The notes beneath the pieces are model-generated. The model saw only the letters and a list, made by a program, of their open reading frames with translations. It had not been told where the DNA came from and did not search any database. A program made the position numbers and the translations under genes. Source: Heterostelium multicystogenum (taxonomy: Eukaryota > Evosea > Eumycetozoa > Acytosteliales > Acytosteliaceae). Taken from it: a stretch of DNA of 64,000 bases. The DNA lies in the NCBI GenBank assembly GCA_003667245.1, contig RCNN01000183.1, forward strand, positions 1 through 64,000, in the 5' to 3' direction. This document shows, piece after piece, positions 12,286 to 24,668 of this stretch (positions within the stretch are counted from its first letter, which is position 1; every line of letters begins with the position of its first letter).

Positions 12286-14477
12286 TTATTTACATTTGAC
12301 GATGGGTGTCGAGCAAGTTATTCTAGTAGCTGTGGATGTAAATCGAAAGCAATACAACGATATAGTCATAATGTCGTATAGTAGTTGCATCCAAAGCTTC
12401 TTGTTTTGTATCGTGAACCACCATCCAGCCAGTAGACTAAGGCTGATAATGATATGTGGAAATTGCTCGTAAAGGAATTGGAGGAGCACTTCTCTGTGTA
12501 TGCACATACCAACTATCAAGGGAATCGCCATCTTGTAGAGGTCTGGAATGAATTGAAACATAAAGAGGATAATCACCAAAGGCATGACTGCGGTCCACTC
12601 AACAGAGCACCGGGGATCCACTCTGACGATGGAGGATGGGCTAGAAAATGAAAGCGATATTTGTGGCATTGAAACAGTATAATAGGTTGAAGAGAGGAGA
12701 CATGATTGTGTTGACTGTGCCCTTAATACCAATAACTAGATAGATCGCAAATACTATCTTAGTTAATATTCTAAAATGTTGCTTGTTTGCCAGCTTCATT
12801 TGCTCTTCTTCCATCAACTTGATCTTTGCCTCTCGTTCCTCCAACTTTTTTTTGCGCTTCTCGTGTGCGGCTGCTAGCATTTCATCACGTCTTTCCTTAG
12901 CCTTGAGAATCCTCTGATTTTCTTTCTCGGCCAACTTGCGCTCTGCTCGCTGGCTCTTGTTTAATTCTTTAAGCTTCAAACGGCGCCACTCGTTGCTCTC
13001 CCTGTCAAAGTGCATCCAAATGATCAACCATCAGAGTATGACACCTCTGGCGATAGTGAATATCTTTTGTTGACTCCAAAGCTATGTCTCTTATTCTGGA
13101 CATATTCTATATCCTCATCACTATCATTTGTTGATTCCAATTTCTTTACGACTATTGCTTGGTCCTCTTCCATATCATTTTCACCCTTCCTGTGTTCGTC
13201 GCCCAATCCTTTATTATCATCAGCTTTGCTCTGTACCGAAGCTTCTAGTTGTGGAACTTGTTGGTGCTGTTGCAGTTGCTCTAGTTGTAGAGGACCATCT
13301 TTTATTTCGGTTTTCTGTACGACTAAATCCTTGAGCTTGATTGCCAAGATCAATGCTTTGGATCCAACCGATTTTGACTCTAACGTCTCAAGCAGTTTTT
13401 TCGACTCTTGAACCTCGCCACTATTCATCTCTGATCCAATATGTATCAGTCTATTTAGTTCTGCAATATAATTCATCTCATCGCTGGCTTTCTTGAATGA
13501 CTTGTCCAGTTCAACAAACTCCTCTCTCAGATCATCTAAAATTCAAACAAGGTCAGTACAAAATGAAGATTGGGCTAGCGCTGTTCATTTCAAACTTATT
13601 ACGACCTACCATTGTCCTTTAGAGAGTTTTTGAATTGGTTATAGTTTTTAACACAGCTGCTCGTGTTGCTCTTTGCAGTCGGAAAATACTAGAGCTGTTA
13701 AATAGATACTCATTGATTTGCTCCTCGATGTATCTTCCTTGCTTGAATGCTGCAGCGATCGATCTTTGCCTGCTCAAGCTCCGGTCCATTTTCCAGCAAC
13801 TGCGAATCTTTCAGGAGATCCAGCTCTTTCTCTATGCAATGGAATGCCTTCTTCTCTCGATACTCCTTGAGCTCCTCCAATATCAGTTTTTTCTCGTCGG
13901 GCATTGCTTTTGACTCTGACAATTTCTCGCTCATTGTCTTCTTCTCGGTACTTATATCACTGAAAAGAGTAAAAGTTGAATACATAATCAGAAGGAAGAA
14001 GAATCCAACTATAAATAGATTGTTTATAATTCTATTCTTATTGCTGTCTTTCTCATTTTCATTCTCATTACTGAAGTACTTGACTTCATTAATAGTTTGG
14101 CTTGGAGATTCTACCTGAACATCTTCAGCATTCTGGTTGTTACTATTATCTTCTCCACAAAGTTCAGGAAAGTTCAAACAAATAGATGATATCTCCGAAG
14201 CTTTCTTTTGATTGTTGTTGCTTTTACTTTTACTGTTACTGTTCATTTTACTGTTTGAATCTACATTGTCACTACTTTTACTCTGTTTCTTTTGTCGATG
14301 TTGTTGATTAGGTTGATTAGGTTGATTGGCATGATGATGTAGATCTGGATGATTCGCTAAGATTTGAGAATTAGGCTTGTCTGCCTTTTTAGCAATGGCC
14401 ACAACACTATTGAATGATAGCAATAAAGTAGTCATTACAACAACCAAAGCAACAGTTAGGAACAGTGATCGATTCAT
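12286..14477 (-). CDS. unidentified multi-pass membrane protein with long coiled coil
   Basis: The product begins with a clear signal peptide (MNRSLFLTVALVVVMTTLLL). An Asn/Ser/Lys/His-rich luminal region, a TM segment (NLFIVGFFFLLIMYSTFTLF) and charged coiled-coil stretches (KLILEELKEYREKKAF; ERKLAEKENQRILKAKERRD; KKKLEEREAKIKLMEEEQ) follow. The last ~200 residues hold several hydrophobic segments (VFAIYLVIGIKG, PLVIILFMFQFIP, IIISLSLLAGWWF). One intron is clear at 13609-13536 (GTAGGT...TTTTAG), joining SLKDN to DLREEFVELDKS. Frameshifts occur near 13730, 13660, 13025 and 12645. I do not recognise the family. A coiled-coil tether of the endomembrane system is one possibility, unproven. Confidence 0.6.
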
Positions 14478-14774
14478 TCTTTGTGCTTCAATTCTACCCT
14501 CATGTACAGCGATAGATATAATATAGATATATATACGTGGTTATCTAAAATAAAACAGATCGAATCAACCACGCTTCTTTGACATGGCAAAGTTCACTCA
14601 CACATATTTCATTGAAAAATTAAATTAATATTTGATTTAAATTGGTGGGCATGAGCGTTGTTGTCTGTCATCATATTAGTTTTGAAGATTTTGACCCAAA
14701 TTTGGAAATGCCCAAGATTTAAATGGTTGGGTATGTTATGTATTTATTATTATTAGTATTAGTATTACGAGGAC
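14478..14774. other. short intergenic spacer
   Basis: AT-rich spacer upstream of the coiled-coil gene and downstream of the DUF829 gene. A (TAT)n-like tract lies at 14740-14765. Nothing else was seen. Confidence 0.5.
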
Positions 14775-15541
14775 TTAGAGCTTAGATGATGTAAGCTTGA
14801 ATTGCTGAGCGAGCTTGATGAGCAAGTCAACTTGGTGTGCATATTGGACTGGGGTATTTACGGAAGTGTAAGTACGTGTTCGGAGTCTGCAAAACATTTG
14901 GAGAGGATGAGACTGTCGTCTTTGAGCGACTTCGATAGTTGCTTTTTGAATGATTCGACACCGGACGATGATACCATGGTGTCGCCGGTTGAGTAGAGGA
15001 AAAGATGAGGCCAACGATTGTTCGTTGACGCGAGTGTAGCGTAGTATTTATATGCGAATGGAAGATATTGGATTTGCCAACAGCGGAGAAAACAACACTA
15101 CCAGCCAGAAGACGAGTGGCGATGTTGACATTCGAATGGCCCTGATTGCTGTTGCGAAAAGAGAGAGTCGGCAAACTGTCGTAGATGACTCCACGGACCA
15201 AACCGGTGGATGAAAGCAAAACTCTTTCGTTTGGAACAAAATGTTACAAAATGTGGCATAGTTTGGAAATCCACCCCGCCGTTTGAGAACATGTGGATGA
15301 TGATCGACTTGCAATCGGTTTGTTTATCTCGAGGGTAGTGCTTGACCTCACGCAGCATACGCACCGCTTTTATATCGCATGAAGAAAAGGGAAGCCAAAG
15401 TCTACGAATGGCGTGGGATACTGCATGGTATTGAAACCTTTCTCATTCCACAGTCCGGCATACTTATCTAGCTGACTGTTCTTCGAACCGACCCATCCAA
15501 AGCAAGATGACTAGCGTCGTGATGACTCGTTGTACCGCCAT
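14775..15541 (-). CDS. TMEM53-like (DUF829) alpha/beta-hydrolase-fold protein
   Basis: ATG at 15541 gives MAVQRVITTLVILL. After a one-base shift comes the family's N-terminal signature (GWVGSKNSQLDKYAGLWNEK). Further along are the conserved strand-and-elbow region (SIIIHMFSNGG), GVIYDSLP, a late block with an Asp in LYSTGDTMV and a C-terminal block with SEHV. This order matches the TMEM53/DUF829 family of nuclear-envelope/ER-associated hydrolase-like proteins. At least four frame changes are needed (near 15460, 15250, 15045 and 14865). Length, about 250 residues, is normal for the family. Activity of the family is not established. Confidence 0.72.
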
Positions 15542-16478
15542 CGAACTTTGGCACTGGAGTAGTGCTTACTTGCAATTCCTCAATTTAAACAATAAACTCG
15601 GTTTATTAACGTCACTCATCATTAATAATCTACAGTTAATAAATAATAAAACTTCCAACTATAAATGAATAGATTCCTATCTTATTATTATTATTATTTT
15701 TACACTATTTCTATCTAAATAATAAAAATATAGATTCTACAATCTATCTCTATGATTATGATGATGTCAAAAATGAAATAAGCAAATAATATACAACAAA
15801 CAAATCAATCTAAATTGTCAATGCAAATGCCAGGGAAAAAATACCACACCACTCTATTCCATATATATCTTTGAGTGAGTTTACTAAATATCTAATTAAA
15901 AAAAACAAAATATCATATATAACAACAACATAACACCATTCAAATGAATATGCTATTATTATTAATTATTATTTGTATGACAAATACAATATATTTATAT
16001 ACAATCTAAAAAATAAAATAAATAATTGTTGTAAATTACTTTTAACTTTAAAGATTATTATATTGTTAGTAAGTTATTTAAATCAATGTTAATTTAACTA
16101 TTTAGTTTACTTTGTATGAATAACAACAAATACATCTCAAAAATAGAGTACAATAGCTATATGAATACATTGATAAACAAATATTTGTTGTTTTGTTTTT
16201 ATTTTTATTTTCCACATAAATAATTATGCATAATATAATATACATGATAGACTTTCATTTTGGTAAACTCGTTGGTATAGAAACAGAAGTTCATGAATAT
16301 TATGAATTTTCAATTTTTTTTATTTTATTTTTAATTTTTCGTTATGTGGGGTTTGGCGTACTGTGGTGAGTGTGTGGCTGGCGAGGTGCTTTGCCTCTCG
16401 CAGCTTCATGCTCTCAAAAACACATGAGATATACCCGCCTCGCTTGGTAGACAGTATCTATTCCTCCTTAAGTTCATA
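15542..16478. other. intergenic region upstream of rpl38
   Basis: Very AT-rich DNA to about 16320, then a more mixed 150-bp stretch (16340-16478), which is probably the rpl38 promoter and 5' leader. No gene was seen. Confidence 0.5.
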
Positions 16479-16876
16479 ATGGTATGTCATCCTACTACTT
16501 CAATCCATCTATATCTATTCTATACTCTAGACTATGTCTATCAATCTTAGCTAGAATGGCAGTCGTTAACAAGCCTACTACCTACTACTACTTTTTAGCC
16601 CAAACAAATCCGTGAGATCAAAGATTTTCTCTTGACTGTTCGTCGTAAGGACGCCAAGGAAATCAGAATCAAGAAGAAACGCCAAGGACACCAAGTTCAA
16701 GGTCCGTTGTGGAAGATTCCTTTACACTCTTAAGATCACTGATCAAACCAAGGTTCCAAAGTTGATGCAAATCCTCCCACCAGTAACTATCATCTACTAC
16801 TTATCTAGACCAGAACACCAACTAAACATCTTATTTATAGGCTCTCAAGCAAGTTCACATTGACGGAAAGAAATAA
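16479..16876 (+). CDS. rpl38: 60S ribosomal protein eL38
   Basis: Exon 1 is only the start codon (16479-16481) and is followed at once by GTATGT. Exon 2 (16599-16782) encodes [20 protein letters not shown]... and exon 3 (16841-16876) encodes [11 protein letters not shown]. The product is about 73 residues, the normal eL38 length. The summed exons are one base too long. Removing one A from the run at about 16677 restores [20 protein letters not shown], the conserved core. An intron directly after ATG is a known habit of ribosomal protein genes in dictyostelids. Confidence 0.92.
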
Positions 16877-17104
16877 ACGGTTTTATTAAGCATTATAGAG
16901 GAATAAATGGTATAATTTCAACTTAATTAACTAGTCGAATTAGCAGGGTACATGTTGTTTTTATTATGACCCGTATGGTTTAGTCAAAAACAATGGAACA
17001 GATCTCATTATAGCTTAGTTAAGTTTAGTTTTTTATGAGTAGATCATTAGATTTCGTCTGCTTACAAAGAATCACTCGCAGAAGTTATGTTGTTGTTGTT
17101 ATTG

Positions 17105-18481
17105 TTATGTGTTTATTTTGTCAATCACCAATTTCATTATTTCATTGGTCGTCTTTGGTTTAAAGTTATACAAGTGATAGTTCTTGTTGTGTAGATCCTC
17201 TATGCTGATTTCTGGCAGATATGATAAACCTGTGATAAACTGTGCCCACTTGAATGGTCTTTCCTTTTAGCTTGTTTGTTGATAGGGAAAATGTTTCGCT
17301 AGAGAATCAATAAGAGCACTTGATTAGTATATTGCGTGTGCTGGACAACTGTATAACTGGTCCCAGTTTCGTGTATATACATACTTTCCAAATATGAAAT
17401 GATTTGATTGATTTGGTGTTGTCAGACCTTTATCGTTGGAGTCTATTTGCTCCAGCAAGAGGTGTCCTTTCTCCTCGCTGTTGTTTTAATGCTGGTTGGA
17501 CAGTGACAATCTTTAGTGTTGGTAGTAGTAGAATTCCAGCTTGATTTCATTGTATCCATGGTCAGATATGATTTTAATGGAAACATATGTATTTGATGGC
17601 GTGAGAATATACGATTTAATTGTGTGATGATATGTCCATCATCGCTGTGTCCTGTTGCTGCTGATGCGGTTGTTGTTGATATTCTGTACAGATTATATCG
17701 ATATCTATTTTGTTATCTGTCGTCGATGCAATAGAGTTCAGATGGTTAGATGAATCAAAACTATAGCCTATAGGCTCAGAATGGAATGGAATGGATGTGG
17801 ATATAAAGCTTACATTCTATATTCTTATATGATAACAATTTCGTTGTAGAGTATAAATAATGGAAGTGGTGTCTGCTTGAGAAGATGGTTCTTTGTATGT
17901 GGGTATGGGATGAGTTTGATGTATGGATCGATCGGTTTTGAGAATAGATTGCACAGAAAATTTGATTATTCTTGAGTTTGTAGTCAAACTCTGCAAGGTG
18001 CTTTCGCTTCTTTAGCTCCTGTTCCTTCAGCTCCTTGCGCGTTGCCTTCAGCTTGTCCAGCTCCTGAAGCTTCTCTATTCGCTTCGACATCTCCCATTCA
18101 AGACGTTCAATGATCTTATTCGAGTGGTGATTCGAGTGGTATGCATTGGTCTCCAGGAACTTGGACTCCTCCGACAAGTTGAGGGAGGGGTCATTTTGAT
18201 GTCGAAAGGTGGCGACTCTTCCAGTTGTCTAAGTTTAGAGGCACACAAGTCCTTCTCGTAGAGTATCGATTGCAAGTTGATTGTCGAGTGTTTCGAGCGC
18301 AGCGATTTGTTTGTCGATGCCACTCTGACTGCTCTCTAACAGACGATCGAGTCATTCGTCAGATCCGAGAGGTAGATCAAGTGTTTCATGCTGTCGAGTG
18401 AGACCACATTCTCCGTCTCTTCAGTGGCAGCATTTGATAGTTTCTTCGCCACAGATTGTGCAACCTCTTTTTTGATGACAT
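17105..18481 (-). CDS. thoc5: THO complex subunit 5 homologue (THOC5), short form
   Basis: Recognisable THOC5 blocks run in order on the minus strand. First is an N-terminal helix region (VVSLDSMKHLIYLSDL, then LQSILYEKDLCASKL). Next is the coiled-coil block ERLEWEMSKRIEKLQELDKL with a KKRKHLAEFDYKLKNN tail. Then come LLKQTPLPLFILYNE, the beta block YNEIKLEFYYYQ and LKIVTVQPALK, GHLLLEQIDSNDKGLTTPNQ and FKWAQFITGLSYLPEI, ending VIDKINT at 17105. One intron (GTATGT...CTCTAG, about 17385-17303) is visible. Several frame changes are needed (18470, 18190, 17960, 17630, 17500, 17250). The end lies soon after the block that in animal THOC5 is mid-protein, so the large C-terminal half seems absent. 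It would act in mRNA export as part of THO/TREX. Confidence 0.75.
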
Positions 18482-18741
18482 CGACTACACTATAGCATTT
18501 GATTGGTATTCCTTAATCTGATGATTACATTCAAATTCATCTTTATTTGAGGTCTTCAGATGATGATATAATATAATGATCTTCTTCTCTTTAAGATCAA
18601 GAATAATAAAAGTGAGTCAACTGTGGTTAGTATTGTATTCAGGGGGTGGGTTAATTATTTTTGAAAAATTTTTGCAACAAATGTTGTAGACAACTTTTTA
18701 GAAGCAGCAGACTCTGGACTCGACTCGACTGCAATAAGGAA
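18482..18741. promoter_or_regulatory. bidirectional promoter interval, THOC5/DHX57
   Basis: These 260 bp separate two divergent start codons (18481 minus, 18742 plus). The spacer must contain the promoters and leaders of both genes, so shared regulation is plausible. No specific factor site was identified. Confidence 0.4.
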
Positions 18742-21700
18742 ATGGCTAAAGGATCTAGTTCTTCGCCAGCAGTGGAGGAAAGGATGATAAGCTGAAGAAA
18801 GATGATAAGCTGAAGAAGGACGACAAGTCAAAGAAGGATGATAAGTCAAAGAAGGACGACAAGTCTGGTACCGGATCCAAAAGTTCGACTGATCAGTCAA
18901 AAGGATAAGAAGTCAGGTAAAGACGGTCAGGCTCAAGCTCCACCTCAATCTACTGAGCCACCAAAAGTATGTTATCATCTAGACTGTTTGTCGATTGTTG
19001 TGCTTATGATTGATTTTTTGTTTGATTGATTAAATATAGCCAGATGGACAGGTAAAGTTCCATTGCAATATTTGAATGAGTATTGTCAGAAACAACATAT
19101 GCCTAGACCTGTGTTTGAGGAGGTGAGGGCTGCCAAGTCTGCGAAGGGCGAGATGCAGTTTTAAAACAAAGGTTACACTGTGCTTTGAAGGAAAGAAAAA
19201 GCAAATCATTGAGAAGAGTTATGTACCTCCACATTCATCGCCAACCATACAGGAGGCACGGGCTTATACCTCGCTTGTTGCCCTGTTTGACTTGTGCGGA
19301 AACACTAATATCTATAAGCTATTCCCGCCAGAGTACACTCCATTTTGGATGCAGATGGCAGAGGAATCAAAGGTCCAGAAGGCCGAACAGGAGAGAATCG
19401 AGAAAGAAGCAGCTGCCGAAGCGGAGAAAGCTAAACAAGACGAGCCGACTCACACCCAGCAAATACCATCTATAAACATGTCGGAGGAAGCCATCAGAAT
19501 CGTTCATTCACTAGTGCGTCAGATGAATTTGAATTTAGAAGGAGGCGACGATGTCGATGTTAACATGAAGGAGTTGAGTGAGAAAGAGCATGCTTTGATG
19601 TCGTCTACATTGACAACACTTGGATTTACAGAGTCAAGCATCAACAATGCATTTAGCAGAGTCAAAGATGTATCCAGTCTTACCAACCTCATTTCATGGC
19701 TGTGCTTGAATGTTCCTGAGGATCAGCTTCCAGTTGCCTTCAAACCAAAGGCACTTGGAATTCAAAGAAGTCAACTGCTACAGTTTCGAATTCAAACAAC
19801 AGCCCAGAGGTAAATGCTGTGATTAATCAGCTGCTATCATACGGATGGACAGAGGAGGAGATAATGCAGGCAATGCCAAGTGATGTCGACAAAGAATCTT
19901 ATTGTATACTTTGTATTACAAGTTGACTAATGTGGATATACAGGCAGAGGCATCTGAGAATGACGACAGTATCAAAGGAGACGAGCAGCAGGCTATTCAG
20001 TCAATTTACGAGACATTCACAGTAAAGTCTGAGAATCAATATAACATTAAATTGGAGCTTGGTGAGCTCGATATCATCTTCCCAGAAATGGCTCAGTATC
20101 CTTTGAATCCACCAGTTCTACTTTTTCAAGTCAAAAGATAGATCTCTGCAATCTAAGGTTAGATATCTATTGACAGAGTTGATGAATCAGTGCAAACAAA
20201 CATTAGGACAGCCAATGCTGTTCACAGTCATTGGATATATAGACGCCTCTGGACTCGACATTTTAAAGAATAGCAAGCATCATACTACTACATCGGCGTC
20301 GTCTTCTGCAATGTTGGCATTACATTGAATAGTCCAACTTCAAATGAATCAAGCAAAGTAAAGAAATATACAAATGACAGAAAGAATCAGCAGTCAGTTG
20401 CAAACAATGAGAAAGAAAATACAGAGTTGAAGAACAAGCTAGATTCAGTATTGAAGTCGGAAAAGAACAAGCCAATTCTCAAGGTCAGAGAGTCACTTCC
20501 TGTGTTCCAAAAGAAAAAGCTGTTCCTTGAGATGCTAGCAAGCAACCAGGTGATGGTGGTAACGGGTGAGACAGGTTCAGGTAAATCAACTCAGATCCCA
20601 CAGTATATATTGGAGGATATGGTGTCAAAGGGAGTTGGATCTCAGTGCAATATCCTTTGTTCACAGCCAAGACGTATCTCTGCAATTGGTGTGGCGGAGC
20701 GTGTTTCAGTGGAGTGGAATGGCGGTGATAAGCAGCAGTTAGGATCCATGGTTGGTTACCAGATCCGTAATGAATCCAAGCGTAGTTCTGCCACTAGATT
20801 GTGCTTTGTCACCACTGGTATTTTGCTGAGAATGATGCTGGACAACCGACCACTGGAGAACGTGTCACATGTCATTATAGATGAGGTTCATGAGCGTTCG
20901 ATGGATAACGATTTCCTGCTTATCATCCTCAAACAACTCCTGAGAAGACGACCAAATCTCAAATTAATTTTAATGAGTGCCACTTTGGATGCCAAGTTAA
21001 TTGCCAATTACTTTGGAAATTGGTGATTCTGCAATATTTTCCATTGCCGGATTCACTTATCCAGTCCAGAATATCTACCTCGAAGATTCAGTAAAGATTA
21101 CTCAATACAGACCAACCAACTATAAAAGACAAAAACAACCAGATGAATCTCAAGAATCAACAACTACTACAACTACTACAACTACTTCAAATAACAGTGG
21201 AGGTGATGGAACAGATATTGGAAGCATATTGGAGGCTATGGGTGCCAAAATGGATCAAAAGAGAATCAACAGCGATTATATTCAACATTTGATTACACAC
21301 CTGGTAAAGAAAGAGATTAAAAGTGGAAAATCTATCTTGGTTTTCGTACCAGGTTTCTCGGATATTCTACAGATTATCAATGGATTGAACGGAGGAGCCG
21401 ATTCCAATCTTATGTGGTTGCTTCCACTCCATTCTTCGTTGACACCAAAAGATCAGCAACGTGTATTTTGAAAAGGCGCCAGCCGGAAAGACTAAGGTTA
21501 TTGTTGCAACTAATATTGCAGAGACATCCATCACCATCGACGATATTGGTATAGTCATTGACACTGGTCGTGTCAATCAGATGTCCTACAATGCATTCAC
21601 CAAGAACTCAATGATGTCCGAGTGCTGGATCGCAAAAGCTTCAGCACGTCAGCGTGCAGGTCGTGCAGGTCGTACATCTGCCGGTGTATGCTATAAGCTG

Positions 21701-23076
21701 TTTACAAAATCGATGGAGTCGCAGATGGCTGACCAGGAAACTCCTGAAATCTTGCGTTACCCCACTCCAGCAACTCTGTCTCCACGTTAAACTTTTCCAA
21801 AGCCAATCCAACAATCCTAATGCAAAGCTAAAGTCTGTATACGACTTTTTATCTATGGCAATCGAGCCACCTGAGCAAACACTAGTTCAACATGCAGTTG
21901 AAGAGTTGATCAACATTAATGCACTCGATAAGAAAGAGCAACTTACATCACTTGGATACCATCTCTCACAGCTGCCTGTTGACATTTATATCGGAAAGAT
22001 GTTATTGTTTGGTTGTATTTTCCGTTGTCTCGATCCAATTTTGACTATAGCAGCAACACTATCATACAAGCCACCATTCATTACATCTGCTCAGGATAAA
22101 TCACTTCGTGCCAATTCCAAGTTCCATTTCGGACATCAAAGTGATCATTTTTTCATTCTTTATTGCATATGATCAATGGCGTAAATCGATCCGTGACGGC
22201 AATGAATATGCATTCTGCGTCGAAAATCATCTTTCAATTCCAACATTGAGAACTATCCAAGATCTAAAGTTCCAATTTATTGAGCAACTATCAGAGATTG
22301 GATTTTTACCAAGTGGTCTTACTTCAAAGAAGATATCAAAGTTGCAGGTAACTATCCATTTATTACGAGTATATCAATCTAAACATTTATTAATTACTAT
22401 TATACAAGAAACTGAGTATGTTGGATGAAGTCAGTGAAAGCTGTGGAGCCATTTATAATTCTTTTGCATCCAGTTCTAAAGTAATAAAGTCCGTGCTTTG
22501 TGCTGGAATGTATCCGAAAATTGTCCGTATCGATTTGCCAGCTGCAAACATACACCAAGATTGCATCAGGTGCCATTCAGAATAAATATGATCCACATTC
22601 ATTACTTTTGTTAACTAAAGTCGATAAGCGTAAGTTGGAACTGAATACAAAGCAACAAGATCGACTTCAACAAACTTATTAATATTTTAATAATAACAGA
22701 TAAACAAAAAGTATTTATACATCCAAGATCAGTAAATTCAGATGAAGGAGAGTTTGTTACACCTTTCCTGCTATATCATGAGCGTGTCCAGACTTCAAGA
22801 ATGTTTTTACACCATACTACAAATATCAGTCCCCTTACACTGCTCCTCTTTTCCATTGGTGGTTCAATTGAGATTGACAGTTCATTCCAACATATTCTAC
22901 TCGATAAATGGCTGAAGTTCAAGGCAACCGGAAAGATTCTAGTTATTTTGAAAGAAGTTAGAATGCTCCTGGATGAGCTGCTCAACCAGAAAATTAAAGA
23001 TCCAGCCTTTGACACCTCGTCTTCAGTTGTCATTGATATTATTATAAAGATTGTAACCAACGAAGGATATATCTAA
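18742..23076 (+). CDS. dhx57: DEVH-box RNA helicase, DHX57 family
   Basis: The N-terminus is a Lys/Asp repeat (KKDDK units), then RWTGKVPLQYLNEYC after an intron near 18968-19040. A UBA-like segment (VINQLLSYGWTEEEIMQAM) and an RWD domain (DEQQAIQSIYETFTV...LGELDIIFPEMAQYPLNPP) come next. The helicase core has Walker A GETGSGKSTQIPQYIL, DEVH in IIDEVHERSMD, SATLDA and QRAGRAGRTSAGVCY. The HA2/ratchet region (LPVDIYIGKMLLFGCIFRCL) and an OB-fold end (KVFIHPRSVNSDEGEF) follow. A second intron begins near 22349. The UBA-RWD-helicase order is that of DHX57. Frame breaks near 19160, 19770, 19890, 20140, 21024, 21474, 21754, 22151 and 22545 interrupt it. Several, including all four in the helicase core, are resolved by removing one base, usually T. 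Confidence 0.88.
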
Positions 23077-23128
23077 ATAAATATGGAGCGGGGCTAACCA
23101 TTCCATCTCAACTTTATTTATTGAGTAG

Positions 23129-24668
23129 TTAATTGATCGTATATCTGTTTAGTAAAGATGGATGATTGTTGATTGCACGCATTAATGGATAGAAGAATTC
23201 TCTTTCAACTCCACTGTCTTGATCGATGATATCTAGATATAATAGGGTTTTGTTAGCGTTGACCGCTTGTATTAGACGGTGAAGTGATTCTTCTTCCACA
23301 TAGTCTGTGATGATAAGTTTGATGCAGCGTGTTTGGGTGTTGTGTTCAATGATGTTTGCTATATAATCGAATGTTTCTTGGTAGATAATCATGAAAATCA
23401 GGTTATCTACATTGTTGAAGGCTAAATAATCATAGACTTTATCCTCTAATTTGGATTGGTAATCGATGGACATATCACTGTTTGATTGTATGCTGACTAT
23501 GTTGCTCGATTTCGAGACGATCGACTCGATCGGAGTTGATATTGCGGCGGTTGCCATTGGATCTACATCTTCTTGGTTGTTGTGGTTGATAATCGCATTG
23601 TTGTTGAAGTCATTATCGGTATCGAATACCAAGAAGGTTATCTTAAGAGTTGAGATTTGGCGCTCAATCCTCACTCTGTGGTCAATGTACATATTAATTG
23701 AGATTTCATCGATCTTACATCTTGGATCTGCCAGGACATAGTGGTTCAGCTGGTTACTAACAGCATTCATTTCGTATGCGAAATAATAGAGTTGCTGGTT
23801 GGTTTGCAGGAAGTTTATCAGATAGAGGATCGATTCTTGATCGTGATGTATTATGGTACAGTTGTTGGCGTTGATGTGGAATTTAGTTATGTTGGGCATT
23901 GACGCGGTGAGTCCGTCAAACAGCCCTTTATATACATCGATGTAGTAGACTTGTATACCCCATGTGTCATTCTTGTCGATGTTGAACGACCGCAGGCCTG
24001 GGAAGCGTTGTGAAAACAGGTGCATCAGTGATTGTTGATAGTTGAATCTGTAGTATCGGGGATATATAAGGGTGAGATGTTCGAGGTGCGGGATCAAGTT
24101 CCAAAGGTTTTCAGGAATCTCTTTACTCAAGCAAAGGCTGATGGTGGTGATCCTCGACAGCAGAGCATTGTTATTGATACGATCGTTTACAAACTCCAGA
24201 TGAATATTACTGCACTTGTAGATAGTAGTCAGTGAGTTCATAATGAGATGGTCATCAAGCAGATCGATTCCAACTCTTTTTCCAACAAGATTATAATTAA
24301 CACTGAATTCGATCACTTCAATTCTTTCATATAGTTTATTTAATATGGCATTGTCAGTGTTGTTGTTGCTGGCCGCTGCTGTTGCTGTTGCTATTGTTGT
24401 TGGAACGATTCAGTGCATTAAAGAGTTTCTCAGTGAATAGTAATCTTTTGTTTAGTTGCCTAAAGATCCTTGTAAACATGTGGTTGACAAGTCGAAGCGA
24501 CAGACACCAGCTTCTGTCATACTCTAAAGAGGAGCTGCCATTGTACATCGACAAGGAATAGGCATCTCTGATGATTTTAAATACTAGTATATCCGGTAGC
24601 AGTTTATTATTATAATATACTTGTGAACTACTACCTTCTACTGATGATTCCGATGACATCATCATCAA
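23129..24668 (-). CDS. F-box-like / leucine-rich dictyostelid protein
   Basis: The start at 24668 reads MMMMSSESSVEGSSS. A probable F-box helix set follows (KLLPDILVFKIIRDAYSLS ... SWCLSLRLVNHMFTRIFRQL). An Asn/Ser/Gln tract (about 24355-24400) contains a one-base break. The body of ~395 residues has irregular Leu-rich repeats (ITTISLCLSKEIPENLWNL, HLEHLTLIYP, NITKFHINANN) and an Asn/Asp-rich loop. It ends RYTIN at 23129. Such F-box plus degenerate LRR proteins are abundant in dictyostelids and usually serve as substrate receptors of SCF ubiquitin ligases. The specific target is unknown. The F-box call is by pattern, not by profile. Confidence 0.6.
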
